The notes: generated by a model from the letters alone, not told the origin. A stretch of DNA of 31,379 nucleotides from CAZBWE01 sp964440735 (GCA_964440735.1 CAYTTK010000010.1:1-31379); one strand, 5' to 3'; shown: positions 1 through 8,070, numbered from the stretch's first letter. Numbers and translations: made by a program.

Positions 1-46
1 AAGCCAAGTGATTATCTTTTCAGGTGAGCTTGGCAAAGGTTTCACA

Positions 47-1291
47 ATGGAGCTAACAAAAGATGGAAAAGCAGCTCTGGATAAAATATTGAAGTTTTCG
101 AAAGACAAAGGTATCGATATCACCGGCGCAAAGGTAAGGAGAACTTCATCGCGATTTTGTCTCGGAATTGAGCACGGGGATTATAACGGCACAGAACTTT
201 TCGGCGTGGGAACCGACAGATTTATCTGGCTTTGCTATAAGGCGAATGGAACCGATATCGTCAAGCTATACAGCGGAAACTTTCCCGATGATGGAGTAAT
301 TGAATTCAAGCTGGGCGATGTTCCCGAGCCAAAGTCAGCAGCTATGGCTGGGAAGTGGGAGCGTTTTCCATACGGAGTTGATTATGTTCTAAGAAGAGAT
401 GGTTTTAAGCTTACACAAGGTATCAATGGCGTTATTTATGGTAATATCCCCGGCGGCGGAATGAGCCGGTCGGCTTCGCTGAGTCTTAATCTGATATTAT
501 CGCTTATGGATGCAAACCAGACTGAAATTGAGGACAGGATGAAACTCGTGGACCTTGCGCAGGCAGTAGAGAATGATTATATTGGTTCGCCTTGCGGCAA
601 GCTCGACCAGATTATGATACTTTTCGCCCGGGAGGCGATGGGAACATATTATAATCCGGCAAGAGGGTCGGTGGATTACGTTCCACTTGGCGCAGGCGCT
701 ATCGATTTTCGTATAGTGGTGCTTGATACCGGCACGGTTCGGCCTGGTTTAGAAAAATCCACCTATAAAATTCGAAGAGCCGAGTGCGAAAAACTGGTTT
801 CGATGTTGCAAAAATCAAATTATAATATATCCTGTCTTGCGGACATTAAGGATGAGAAAATCTATAAAAAGATTGTAGCAGAGCTCGATGAGAGCCATCC
901 TGATTTGTGCGACCGATTAAAGTATATTTTTAACGCTCAAAAGAGGTTTTATAAGATGCTCGATGCCTGGAAGGCCGGTGACATCGAAACCATCGGACAG
1001 ATATTCAGAGAGGATGGCATTGGGCTGCGAGATAACTATAAAATATCGGGTCCGGAGCTGGAGACAATGTGTGATATTGCTCGAACGGTGCCGGGTGTTT
1101 TGGGGGAACGGATGTTAGGCGGAGGCGACAAAGGGGCGTCGGGCGTTTTGGTTCGGGCTGAAAGTGTCGAAGAACTCAAAAAAACCATTGATGCAACCTA
1201 TCCTCGCAAATACCCTGAGTTAGCAGATAAATATGCTGTTCATATCTGCAAAGTAGTGGATGGCGTTAAGGTTTATGAAGGTTTGCTCTAA
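47..1291 (+). CDS. Galactokinase-like GHMP kinase
   Basis: Probable sugar-1-kinase of the GHMP superfamily, closest to galactokinase, which makes galactose-1-phosphate from galactose and ATP. Three family motifs are visible: an N-terminal LGIEHGDYNG, matching the galactokinase sugar-binding signature (Glu, His and Asp kept); the glycine/serine ATP loop GNIPGGGMSRSASLSL; and a C-terminal GERMLGGGDKGASGVLV, matching the third GHMP motif. CGKLDQIM holds the Asp expected to be the catalytic base. The length of about 414 residues is normal. I chose the ATG at 47, which has AAAGG just upstream and leaves about 35 residues before motif 1. The frame is open to the window edge (GTG at 8), so the true start may lie further left. 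The sugar is inferred; a related kinase of arabinose or another sugar is possible. Confidence 0.8.
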   Translation: MELTKDGKAALDKILKFSKDKGIDITGAKVRRTSSRFCLGIEHGDYNGTELFGVGTDRFIWLCYKANGTDIVKLYSGNFPDDGVIEFKLGDVPEPKSAAMAGKWERFPYGVDYVLRRDGFKLTQGINGVIYGNIPGGGMSRSASLSLNLILSLMDANQTEIEDRMKLVDLAQAVENDYIGSPCGKLDQIMILFAREAMGTYYNPARGSVDYVPLGAGAIDFRIVVLDTGTVRPGLEKSTYKIRRAECEKLVSMLQKSNYNISCLADIKDEKIYKKIVAELDESHPDLCDRLKYIFNAQKRFYKMLDAWKAGDIETIGQIFREDGIGLRDNYKISGPELETMCDIARTVPGVLGERMLGGGDKGASGVLVRAESVEELKKTIDATYPRKYPELADKYAVHICKVVDGVKVYEGLL

Positions 1292-1295
1292 AAAC

Positions 1296-1379
1296 AGAAG
1301 ACAGAATACGGAATACAGAAGGCAGAATAGTTAGTTGAATACCCAATATCGAATTTCCAATTTAGAATGTAGAAGTAGT
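1296..1379. repeat. Heptanucleotide-phased array, about 12 units
   Basis: The spacer between the kinase and pyrK can be cut into consecutive 7-bp units with no break in phase: AGAAGAC, then AGAATAC, GGAATAC, AGAAGGC, AGAATAG, one poor unit, then AATACCC, AATATCG, AATTTCC, AATTTAG, AATGTAG and AAGTAGT. The first half follows (A/G)GAANNC and the second AATNNNN, as if one array drifted or two fused. It starts a few bases after the kinase stop codon and ends shortly before the pyrK ribosome binding site. Function is unknown. Confidence 0.7.
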
Positions 1380-1424
1380 TACCAATAACCAGGCCGGGCA
1401 AAGCATTATCGTAATAAGGTGCTT

Positions 1425-2414
1425 ATGTCAGACACAAACTCGTCGTCAGATAAAGGACAATTTTTCGCTGCGGTCCGTGCGAACAAGCAGATTGGTCGGC
1501 CTGCCCCCGCGTCTTCCGACGCGAGTCGTGGCGGCGGGCGATTCTATCGGCTTGGTCTGGAATTTACAGGAGACGGAGCCAAGGCCTTTGCAAAATTTCG
1601 GCCTGGACAGTTTGCTGAGTTTGACCTTTGCGGAACCGCCCTGCCGCCTGCGGATAAAATACCTGAAGATTTAGCTGATGCGAGTCAGCGAAATATACTG
1701 CTGCGGAGACCTTTTAGTTTTGCGGATGTTTATTCTGAGAAGGATAAAACTTTAGCTGAGCTTCTTTACTATGTGGTGGGCCCTGCTTCTTTGCGAATGA
1801 CGACTTTAGCTGCGGGTAATTCGGTTAGCGTAATCGGGCCTTTAGGTAATGGTTTTTGGATACCGGCGGATAAGAAAAGAGCGCTTCTGGTTGCCGGAGG
1901 GATGGGTGCCCCGCCATTGCAGCATCTGGCAAAGGTCATTACGACAGATTTGCCTAATGTTGAAGTGATTGCCTTTGCCGGTGCCAGGACAGCAAAAGAG
2001 CTGCCCTTTGAGAGACGGCTGGATGAGATTTCGCAACAATTGGGATTTTCATTGCTGGAGTTTGCAAAATACGGTTTGAAATCGCAGGTGGCGACTGACG
2101 ATGGCTCAGCCGGCTTTGAAGGGTTAGTGACCGATTGCTTTAAGCAATGGATTAACAAGGCTAATCCGGCTCGGGACAGCACGATTATCTACGCCTGTGG
2201 GCCTGAAGCAATGCTGGCAGAGGTGGCAAAAATTGCGAAAGAGAAAGGCATCGATTGTCAGGTGAGTTTAGAGAGGATGATGGCCTGCGGGATTGGTGTC
2301 TGCCAGAGCTGCGCGGTGCAGTGCAGAGTCAATGATTCAAGCGAAACTATTTATAAACTATGCTGTGAAGATGGCCCGGTTTTTGATGCTAAAGAAGTGG
2401 TTTTTGGTCTGTAA
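1425..2414 (+). CDS. pyrK: Dihydroorotate dehydrogenase electron transfer subunit (PyrK)
   Basis: FAD and [2Fe-2S] subunit of class 1B dihydroorotate dehydrogenase, passing electrons from PyrD to NAD+ in pyrimidine synthesis. RPGQF and LLRRPFSF form the FAD-binding part. ALLVAGGMGAPPL is the NAD-binding glycine loop. The C-terminal Cys-288, Cys-293, Cys-296 and Cys-313 have the C-x4-C-x2-C-x16-C spacing of the iron-sulfur cluster. ATG 1425 is preferred to GTG 1419 because AAGG sits 5 bases upstream. Residues 25-39 are an extra Arg/Pro/Gly/Ser segment in the first beta strands, encoded by a GC-rich palindrome, between ANKQIG and FYRLGLEF, which would otherwise be continuous in the family. At 329 residues it is longer than the usual 250-290. 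pyrD follows one small gene downstream. Confidence 0.93.
   Translation: MSDTNSSSDKGQFFAAVRANKQIGRPAPASSDASRGGGRFYRLGLEFTGDGAKAFAKFRPGQFAEFDLCGTALPPADKIPEDLADASQRNILLRRPFSFADVYSEKDKTLAELLYYVVGPASLRMTTLAAGNSVSVIGPLGNGFWIPADKKRALLVAGGMGAPPLQHLAKVITTDLPNVEVIAFAGARTAKELPFERRLDEISQQLGFSLLEFAKYGLKSQVATDDGSAGFEGLVTDCFKQWINKANPARDSTIIYACGPEAMLAEVAKIAKEKGIDCQVSLERMMACGIGVCQSCAVQCRVNDSSETIYKLCCEDGPVFDAKEVVFGL
1503..1539. repeat. Palindromic in-frame insertion in pyrK
   Basis: A GC-rich imperfect palindrome inside pyrK. The core is a perfect hairpin, CGCGTC-TTCC-GACGCG (1508-1523). The outer arms, GCCCCCGC and GCGGCGGGC, pair imperfectly. It encodes residues of the sequence RPAPASSDASRGGGR, which interrupts the usual PyrK N-terminal fold. 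The reading frame is kept, so it resembles the palindromic elements of Rickettsia that insert into genes. Inference: a mobile or once-mobile short element. Confidence 0.6.
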
Positions 2415-2486
2415 TAGTACGCAAGGTGGTGTTAGGCTTGAGCCAACCTTATGTAGTAAATATAGTTTATCGGAAGGAAAATAGTA

Positions 2487-2771
2487 ATGCAAAATGCAGA
2501 ACAGTTCGGATTGTGGATTGGTGTTCTTTTCGGTGGTTTTTTTGTAGGAGCTATTTGTGGAATTCTCCCGTTGGTCTTTGCCCTCAAAAAAGAAAGACGT
2601 GGTTTAGCTATTGCCAGCTGGGTCAGTTGCGTTGTTGCGGGTCTTGTCCTTGGGATTATTCTTGCTCTGCCAGTGGCAATAATCTTTACAATAGTCATAG
2701 TGTGTCTGAAGAAACCTGGAACTTCTATAGAACCCAGAGAGGGTGAAAATGACAGTGGAACCATTCAGTGA
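2487..2771 (+). CDS. Small membrane protein (DUF4190-like)
   Basis: A 94-residue membrane protein of unknown function. Two hydrophobic spans are clear: about residues 8-31, rich in Gly (LFGGFFVGAICGILPLVFAL), and about 42-73. A short basic loop, KKERRG, lies between them and a charged tail follows. This hairpin resembles DUF4190-type small membrane proteins. Purine-rich GGAAGGAAAA upstream supports the start at 2487. It sits between pyrK and pyrD with only 13 bases to the pyrD start, so it is probably cotranscribed with them, although no link to pyrimidine synthesis is known. The family assignment is weak; that it is a membrane protein is firm. Confidence 0.7.
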   Translation: MQNAEQFGLWIGVLFGGFFVGAICGILPLVFALKKERRGLAIASWVSCVVAGLVLGIILALPVAIIFTIVIVCLKKPGTSIEPREGENDSGTIQ

Positions 2772-2784
2772 ATTTTACTAAGTT

Positions 2785-3738
2785 ATGAATGAAAGTGCTA
2801 ATATATCGGTAGAATTTGCGGGATTGAAGTTGTCTAATCCGGTATTCACGGCCTCGGGGACGTGCGGATATGCGGATGAATTAGCTGACTTTACGAATGT
2901 AAACCAGCTCGGGGGTTTTATCACAAAAAGTATAACGATAAAACCAAAAAAGGGACATCCTACCCCTCGAATTGTTGAGACCGATTCGGGGATGCTCAAT
3001 GCAATCGGACTGGCGAATGTCGGACTGGATAAATTTATCGAGGAGAAATTACCTGTTATCGAGAAACTCACCGTGCCGGTTTTTGTTAATGTGGCAGGCG
3101 AGACGATTAGTGAATATGTAGCTGTAGTTGAGCGACTGGCGGCGGAGGAAGCGATAGCGGGATTCGAATTGAATATAAGCTGTCCTAATGTCGAACGAGG
3201 CGGGATAGCTTTCGGCACCGACTTTGAACTGGTGAAAGAAATTACTTCAGCGGTAAAAAAGGCAGCGGTTAATAAGATATTGATGGTCAAGCTAACCCCA
3301 TCCGTTACGGATATAAGCATAATTGCCCGTGCGGCAATCGAGGCGGGCGCCGATGCACTTAGCTTAATCAATACCTTTACGGCGATGGTTATAGATATTG
3401 AGACACGCAGGCCGATTCTTGCAAACAAAACAGGAGGACTATCCGGGCCGGCTATAAAACCGATAGCGGTTTATCTAGTCAATAAGGTTTACAATGAGGT
3501 TGCAAAGCAGAGCGGAATTCCAATTTTAGGGATGGGAGGGATAAGAAATGCCTCGGATGCCCTCGAATTTATTATCGCGGGGGCGTCTGCGGTGGCTGTT
3601 GGGACGGCGAATTTTATCGAGCCGGCTTGTGCAATAAAAATTATAGAAGGCATAAAAAAATACTGCATTTGTTATAAAATAGCAGATATCAAGGAATTAG
3701 TCGGCTCACTTGAAATAAAACAAGATTTTACAAATTAA
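2785..3738 (+). CDS. pyrD: Dihydroorotate dehydrogenase catalytic subunit, class 1B (PyrD)
   Basis: FMN enzyme that oxidises dihydroorotate to orotate, the fourth step of UMP synthesis, in the cytoplasm. The TIM-barrel sequence shows PVFTASGTCGY near the N-terminus, the active-site loop NISCPNVERGG with the catalytic Cys typical of class 1 enzymes, GGLSGPAIKPIAV, and the C-terminal FMN-phosphate loop GMGGIRNASDALEFIIAGA. Cys rather than Ser as base, together with a neighbouring pyrK, fits the NAD-linked class 1B heterotetramer. The length (317) is normal. No strong ribosome binding site precedes ATG 2785, so coupling to the small membrane gene ending at 2771 is possible. Confidence 0.95.
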   Translation: MNESANISVEFAGLKLSNPVFTASGTCGYADELADFTNVNQLGGFITKSITIKPKKGHPTPRIVETDSGMLNAIGLANVGLDKFIEEKLPVIEKLTVPVFVNVAGETISEYVAVVERLAAEEAIAGFELNISCPNVERGGIAFGTDFELVKEITSAVKKAAVNKILMVKLTPSVTDISIIARAAIEAGADALSLINTFTAMVIDIETRRPILANKTGGLSGPAIKPIAVYLVNKVYNEVAKQSGIPILGMGGIRNASDALEFIIAGASAVAVGTANFIEPACAIKIIEGIKKYCICYKIADIKELVGSLEIKQDFTN

Positions 3739-3771
3739 GTTTTATAGTTAAAATAAGCAAAAACATTAAAA

Positions 3772-5412
3772 ATGGAAAAGAAAAGCTCATCTATTGATGC
3801 TGTATTCGTGGCTCTTATGTGCCTGCTTTTGACGTTAAATATAACCACAGCAAGCGAGGCAAAGACTCCAGCTGCGCTGAAAGCAGATGCATTCAAGCAT
3901 TACATAGACGCATTTAATGATAACGACGAGGAAATACACATTCAGCATATCCCCAATGTAAAGGCGTGGGAGTTTCTCAAGGCAAATATACCGTTATTCG
4001 AATGTCCTGACAAGGACTTCGAGCGGACCTATTACTTTCGCTGGTGGACATTCAGAAAACACATCAAGCTCACAGAGGACGGACTTGTAATAACGGAGTT
4101 TCTACCAAAGGTAAAGTGGGCAGGCAAATACAACACCATAAGCTGTTCTGCCGGCCATCATTTTTACGAAGGCCGGTGGCTGCACGACCCGAATTACCTC
4201 AATGACTATTCTATCTTCTGGCTCCGTAAAGGCGGCAGCGTCCGCAGCTACAGCTTCTGGATTGCTGATGCAATGTGGGCCAGATGTCTCGTGACGGGAG
4301 ATAAAAATCTTATTATCGAGCTACTTCCAGACCTAATCGACAACTACAAGGAATGGGAAAAGACCCGGCTCGAACCCGATGGACTGTTCTGGCAAATCGA
4401 CACCCGTGACGGAATGGAAGAGTCCATCGGCGGAACCGGTAAACGAGCCACGATTAACTCTTATATGTATGGTGATGCTATTGCAATTGCAAAAATCGCA
4501 TCGCTTTGTAACCGTAATGATATCGAGAGTGAGTACAAGGCAAGAGCCGAGAAAATCAAAAATCTCGTCCAGACCAAACTATGGGACGAAGAGACACAGT
4601 TTTTCAAGACACTGCCCTGCGATAGTAACAGTCTTGTCGATGTTCGCGAACTACTCAGCTATACACCGTGGTGCTTCAATTTGCCTGATACCGGTTACGA
4701 ATCTGCCTGGAAACAGTTGATGGACCCGAATGGTTTTTATGCGCCGTTCGGCCCAACGACTGCGGAGCAACGTCACCCAAAGTTTATTATCGCCTATAAA
4801 GGCGACCAATGCCAGTGGAACGGACCAAGCTGGCCCTTTGCCACCACGCAAACTCTTGTAGCGCTGGCCAACCTGCTGAATAATTACTCCCAGAATGTTA
4901 TCGGCAAGGCCGATTACTTCGAGACGCTAAAAATCTATACGAAAAGTCACCGGCTTAAGCGAGACGACGGAAAAGTCGTGCCCTGGATAGATGAGAACTT
5001 AAATCCCTATACCGGCGAGTGGCTTGCCCGGTCACGATTAAAGGTATGGAACAAAGGGACATGGGACCCGAAAAAGGGCGGAAAAGAACGCGGCAAGGAT
5101 TACAATCACTCGGCCTACTGTGATTTGATTATCTCAGGGCTTGTTGGACTTCGGCCACGGGCAGATGATATTGTCGAGGTCAATCCCCTGCTTCCAGCAG
5201 ATACGTGGGAGTGGTTCTGTCTCGATAATGTGCCGTATCACGGCCAGATTATCACAATCGTATGGGACAAGACCGGCCAAAAATATGAAAAAGGAAAGGG
5301 ACTGCAGGTGTTTGTAAACAGTAAACAGATAGCACAATCCGACACTCTGGGACGTGTGACAGGTAAACTGCCATCAGGGGAAAAGAATTGTGCTGTTGAT
5401 GAACTTTTGTAA
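3772..5412 (+). CDS. Exported MGH1-like (alpha/alpha)6 glycoside hydrolase
   Basis: Probable secreted glycosidase with the six-hairpin toroid fold of the GH63/GH37-related MGH1-like group. Residues 1-30 form a signal peptide with a charged start (MEKKSSS), a hydrophobic core and a likely cut after TTASEA. Within the toroid, WQIDTRDGMEESIGG corresponds to the acidic active-site loop of these families, QCQWNGPSWPFAT to the conserved W-x-G-P-x-W-P motif, and PWIDENLNPYTGEW to a late acidic loop. The C-terminal 80 residues look like a small beta domain. Length is 546. It begins a run of same-strand genes ending with the DUF1080 lipoprotein, which suggests polysaccharide or glycoside use. Substrate cannot be read from sequence; a trehalase-like alpha-glucosidase is one option. 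Confidence 0.8.
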   Translation: MEKKSSSIDAVFVALMCLLLTLNITTASEAKTPAALKADAFKHYIDAFNDNDEEIHIQHIPNVKAWEFLKANIPLFECPDKDFERTYYFRWWTFRKHIKLTEDGLVITEFLPKVKWAGKYNTISCSAGHHFYEGRWLHDPNYLNDYSIFWLRKGGSVRSYSFWIADAMWARCLVTGDKNLIIELLPDLIDNYKEWEKTRLEPDGLFWQIDTRDGMEESIGGTGKRATINSYMYGDAIAIAKIASLCNRNDIESEYKARAEKIKNLVQTKLWDEETQFFKTLPCDSNSLVDVRELLSYTPWCFNLPDTGYESAWKQLMDPNGFYAPFGPTTAEQRHPKFIIAYKGDQCQWNGPSWPFATTQTLVALANLLNNYSQNVIGKADYFETLKIYTKSHRLKRDDGKVVPWIDENLNPYTGEWLARSRLKVWNKGTWDPKKGGKERGKDYNHSAYCDLIISGLVGLRPRADDIVEVNPLLPADTWEWFCLDNVPYHGQIITIVWDKTGQKYEKGKGLQVFVNSKQIAQSDTLGRVTGKLPSGEKNCAVDELL

Positions 5413-5476
5413 GGATTTTAGTTATATTTTTTATTGATTACAGAAATAGGTTTTAATAAAGGAGAAACAGACTGAT

Positions 5477-6673
5477 ATGGCTAAAGATATGGAACAACTA
5501 TACGCCGAACGACTCAAACGTTATGTTACCGCAATGCGAAATGGCAAACCCGATAAGATTCCAATTCGTCCCTTTGTTGCTGAATTCGTTGCCAAATATG
5601 CTGGATACACCTGCCAGGAGGTGACGCACGATTACGAGAAGGCATTTGCGGCAGTACGCAAATGCGCAGCAGATTTCGATTGGGATGCTGTGGTAGTCAA
5701 CATGGTCTGGGTATGGACTGGGCTGACAGAGGCCATTGGAATGAAGTATTACGGAGTTCCCGGCATCCATGTCCCGGCTGATACTGGCTTTCAATACCGT
5801 GAGCCGCCTGAAGAGCAGGCATTTATGAAGCCGGACGAATACGACCAGCTCATCGAGGATCCGACAGGCTATCTTTTCAACGTTTGGCTCCCACGCGTAT
5901 CGGCTGACGTGGCGGCGATGGGGGAACCGGCATCGTATCGTAACAACCTGTCGTTTCTCAAAGGTGGTATGGCGATGTTGAACTATTTTACTGCGTGTGG
6001 TCCACAGGTTGAGCGTCTGCGTAAAGAGTCAGGTACCGTTTCGGCCATATCAGGGATTCTAAAGGCACCGTTTGATATTATCGCCGACAAGCTGCGCGGA
6101 TATCTTGGTCTTGTTACTGATGTGATGGAACGGCCGGATAAGGTGCTTGCCGCATGTGAAGCCCTGATGCCACATTTAACCCACGTAGCCCTTTCAGGGG
6201 CTGACCCTGAGAAAAAAGTCCCGATCCCCATCTGGATGCATCGTGGATGTGTGCCATTCTTTTCACTTGAGCACTTTGAGAAGTTTTATTGGCCGACACT
6301 CAAACCGGTTATTGAGGAAATATGGGCTAATGGACATCAGGTGCTGTTCTATGCAGAGGGTAACTGGGATGCACATTTGAAGGCCTTTGCAGAACTGCCG
6401 GACCAATCGATTGTTTATCACGTTGACCAGGGAGATATCTTTGAGGCACATAAAGTGATTGGACATAAATTCTGTATTAGTGGCGGCATACCGAATTATC
6501 TGCTGTCAGTTGGAACGCCTGATGAAGTGCGTGATTGTTGCAAGAAGGTGATAGATGGTGTGGCAAAGGACGGCGGTTACATTATGGACGCTGGCGCCAT
6601 TGTCCAAAATGACGCCAAGATTGAAAATATCAAGGCAATGACTGACTTTACCCGTGAATACGGAACTTACTAA
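5477..6673 (+). CDS. Uroporphyrinogen decarboxylase-like protein (UroD/MtaA superfamily)
   Basis: A 398-residue cytoplasmic protein of the UroD superfamily, which includes heme-pathway decarboxylases and corrinoid-dependent methyltransferases such as MtaA and CmuA. Recognisable features are the start ERLKRYVTAMRNGKPDKIPIRPF, shortened here to its theme of R-NG-PD-IP, the WMHRGCVPFF and VLFYAEGNWD barrel segments, and the end ISGGIPNYLL...GTPDEVRDCCKKVIDG...GGYIMDAGAIV. It has no heme-pathway neighbours and lies in a sugar cluster, so true HemE activity is unlikely. A methyl transfer or demethylation role is inferred, with a corrinoid activator-like gene about 10 kb away. GGAG lies 12 bases before the ATG. 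Confidence 0.8.
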   Translation: MAKDMEQLYAERLKRYVTAMRNGKPDKIPIRPFVAEFVAKYAGYTCQEVTHDYEKAFAAVRKCAADFDWDAVVVNMVWVWTGLTEAIGMKYYGVPGIHVPADTGFQYREPPEEQAFMKPDEYDQLIEDPTGYLFNVWLPRVSADVAAMGEPASYRNNLSFLKGGMAMLNYFTACGPQVERLRKESGTVSAISGILKAPFDIIADKLRGYLGLVTDVMERPDKVLAACEALMPHLTHVALSGADPEKKVPIPIWMHRGCVPFFSLEHFEKFYWPTLKPVIEEIWANGHQVLFYAEGNWDAHLKAFAELPDQSIVYHVDQGDIFEAHKVIGHKFCISGGIPNYLLSVGTPDEVRDCCKKVIDGVAKDGGYIMDAGAIVQNDAKIENIKAMTDFTREYGTY

Positions 6674-6674
6674 A

Positions 6675-6702
6675 TTTATTATTTACTGTTTATTATTTAC
6701 TA
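6675..6702. repeat. Heptanucleotide array, 4 units
   Basis: Immediately after the UroD-like stop codon the sequence reads TTTATTA, TTTACTG, TTTATTA, TTTACTA: four units of exactly 7 bp, or two copies of a 14-mer with one change. The same type recurs at 8012-8039 and 25480-25500, each time within a few bases of a stop codon. Confidence 0.75.
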
Positions 6703-6725
6703 ATGAGTGTTTTTGGAGATGACAG

Positions 6726-6896
6726 ATGGCTAAGGAAACAAAGATAAAGAAAAAACCGGGCGTTTGCATACCCTGGGAAGAGAAACTAAAAGAACTGCCT
6801 GAGATTTCCGGAGATAAAGAACTCATCCGGAAAATATGGGAAGACGTCGATGCTCTGGGATATATGTATATCTGGCAGTGTTTGCTTTCATTCTGA
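6726..6896 (+). CDS. Small hypothetical protein, 56 residues
   Basis: A short ORF starting MAKETKIKKKPGVCIPWEE and ending WQCLLSF. It has a good ribosome binding site, GGAG 7 bases before the ATG, better than that of the larger gene after it. The middle is charged and helical (EKLKELPEISGDKELIRKIWEDVDALGYM). It lies between the UroD-like gene and the Gfo/Idh gene on the same strand, so it is probably cotranscribed. No family is recognised. It might be a complete small protein or the remnant of a longer one, as the last residues turn hydrophobic and stop abruptly. Confidence 0.5.
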   Translation: MAKETKIKKKPGVCIPWEEKLKELPEISGDKELIRKIWEDVDALGYMYIWQCLLSF

Positions 6897-6926
6897 TTTT
6901 AAATAAAGAGTTGAAAACAATACTTT

Positions 6927-8009
6927 ATGAACAAAGCAAAGAATATAACACGTCGAGCATTTTTGCAAAAGGCCGCGGGCGTTACCGGTGGTATGGCAGT
7001 ATTTTTTCCATATTATGTTCGGTCATCAGCTCTGGGCAAAGACGGCGGTGTCGCCCCAAGCGAGCGGATAACATTGGGCTTAATCGGGACCGGCGACCAC
7101 GGAATAAAAGTCAATCTGAAGAACTTTCTAGGCAATGCAGATGCTCAGGTTCTTGCTGTTTGTGATGTTGACACAAGCCGTCGCAATACAGCCCGCGATA
7201 TGGTAAACGAAAAATATGGTAATACAGATTGTGCTACCTATAACGATTTTCGAGAAATCATTGGGCGTGATGACATTGATGCTGTTATGATTTCCACGCC
7301 TGACCACTGGCATGTTCCAATTTCGATAGCCGCAGCCAAAGCGGGCAAGGATGTAGAGTGCGAAAAGCCGACGCTNNNNNNNNNNNNNNNNNNNNNNNNN
7401 NNNNNNNNNNNNNNNNNNNNNNNNNNNNNNNNNNNNNNNNNNNNNNNNNNNNNNNNNNNNNNNNNNNNNNNNNNNGATTGGGGAGCACACCTTCTGGACG
7501 TTGCACAATGGGGAAATGACACCGAACATACTGGGCCGGTTAAGGTCGAGGGAAAAGGTGATTTCCGGCAGGACGGGCTTTATGACACCGCAAAAGAATA
7601 CAGAATTGAATACAAATATGCAAATGGCGTTAAGTTAATAGTAACCTCCGGAACACCGAGCATACGATTTGAAGGGTCCGAGGGATGGGTCGGCAATTAC
7701 GGCTGGAGAGGAAAGCTGCAAGCAGAACCCGCATCGTTTCTGGATTCTGTGATTGGGCCGAATGAGATTCACCTTTATACGTGCCTTGCCGGCGAGCAAC
7801 GTAACTTTCTCGACTGCGTGAAATCACGCAATCAGTGCTATTTTCCTCCTGAGACAGGCCAACGACGTTTCACGATAGCCCATATCGGCAATATCTCAAT
7901 GATGTTAGGCAGAAAACTTAAATGGGACCCGGAAAAAGAACAGTTCATCAATGATGAACTGGCAAACAAAATGCTGTCACGCTCGATGCGGAGTCCCTGG
8001 CACTTGTGA
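6927..8009 (+). CDS. Tat-exported Gfo/Idh/MocA oxidoreductase, interrupted by assembly gap
   Basis: NAD(P)-dependent sugar oxidoreductase of the Gfo/Idh/MocA family. The N-terminus carries a twin-arginine export signal (ITRRAFLQKAAG followed by a hydrophobic stretch), so it probably acts outside the cytoplasm with a bound cofactor. A Rossmann motif, LGLIGTGDHG, follows, then DDIDAVMISTPDHWHVPI and the family's catalytic-region VECEKPT. The sequence then enters 100 N and resumes at DWGAHLLDVAQWG. In relatives these two points are roughly 100-110 residues apart, so the real gap is probably about 300 bp, not 100, and the apparent continuous frame across it should not be trusted. A DUF1080 hydrolase follows, suggesting oxidation of a sugar at C3. 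Confidence 0.85.
   Translation: MNKAKNITRRAFLQKAAGVTGGMAVFFPYYVRSSALGKDGGVAPSERITLGLIGTGDHGIKVNLKNFLGNADAQVLAVCDVDTSRRNTARDMVNEKYGNTDCATYNDFREIIGRDDIDAVMISTPDHWHVPISIAAAKAGKDVECEKPTXXXXXXXXXXXXXXXXXXXXXXXXXXXXXXXXXXDWGAHLLDVAQWGNDTEHTGPVKVEGKGDFRQDGLYDTAKEYRIEYKYANGVKLIVTSGTPSIRFEGSEGWVGNYGWRGKLQAEPASFLDSVIGPNEIHLYTCLAGEQRNFLDCVKSRNQCYFPPETGQRRFTIAHIGNISMMLGRKLKWDPEKEQFINDELANKMLSRSMRSPWHL
7376..7475. other. Assembly gap (100 N)
   Basis: Exactly 100 N, a placeholder length commonly used by scaffolders for gaps of unknown size. It lies inside the Gfo/Idh oxidoreductase gene and hides the lysine-histidine active-site half of the protein. Confidence 0.99.
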
Positions 8010-8011
8010 AA

Positions 8012-8039
8012 TTTATTATTTATTATTGACTATTTATCA
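8012..8039. repeat. Heptanucleotide array, 4 units
   Basis: Three bases after the oxidoreductase stop codon: TTTATTA, TTTATTA, TTGACTA, TTTATCA. It has the same 7-bp phase and nearly the same unit as the array at 6675-6702, which also follows a stop codon in this cluster. Confidence 0.75.
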
Positions 8040-8070
8040 AGAAAAATTTGTGAAAAGGAAGGTAGAAACT

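Noticed and set aside
1769..2182. Long antisense ORF within pyrK
   Set aside because: It overlaps a clear enzyme gene and has no domain; a shadow frame.
5477..6673. hemE (true uroporphyrinogen decarboxylase)
   Set aside because: No other heme genes are nearby and the sequence and context fit the diverse UroD-like group better.
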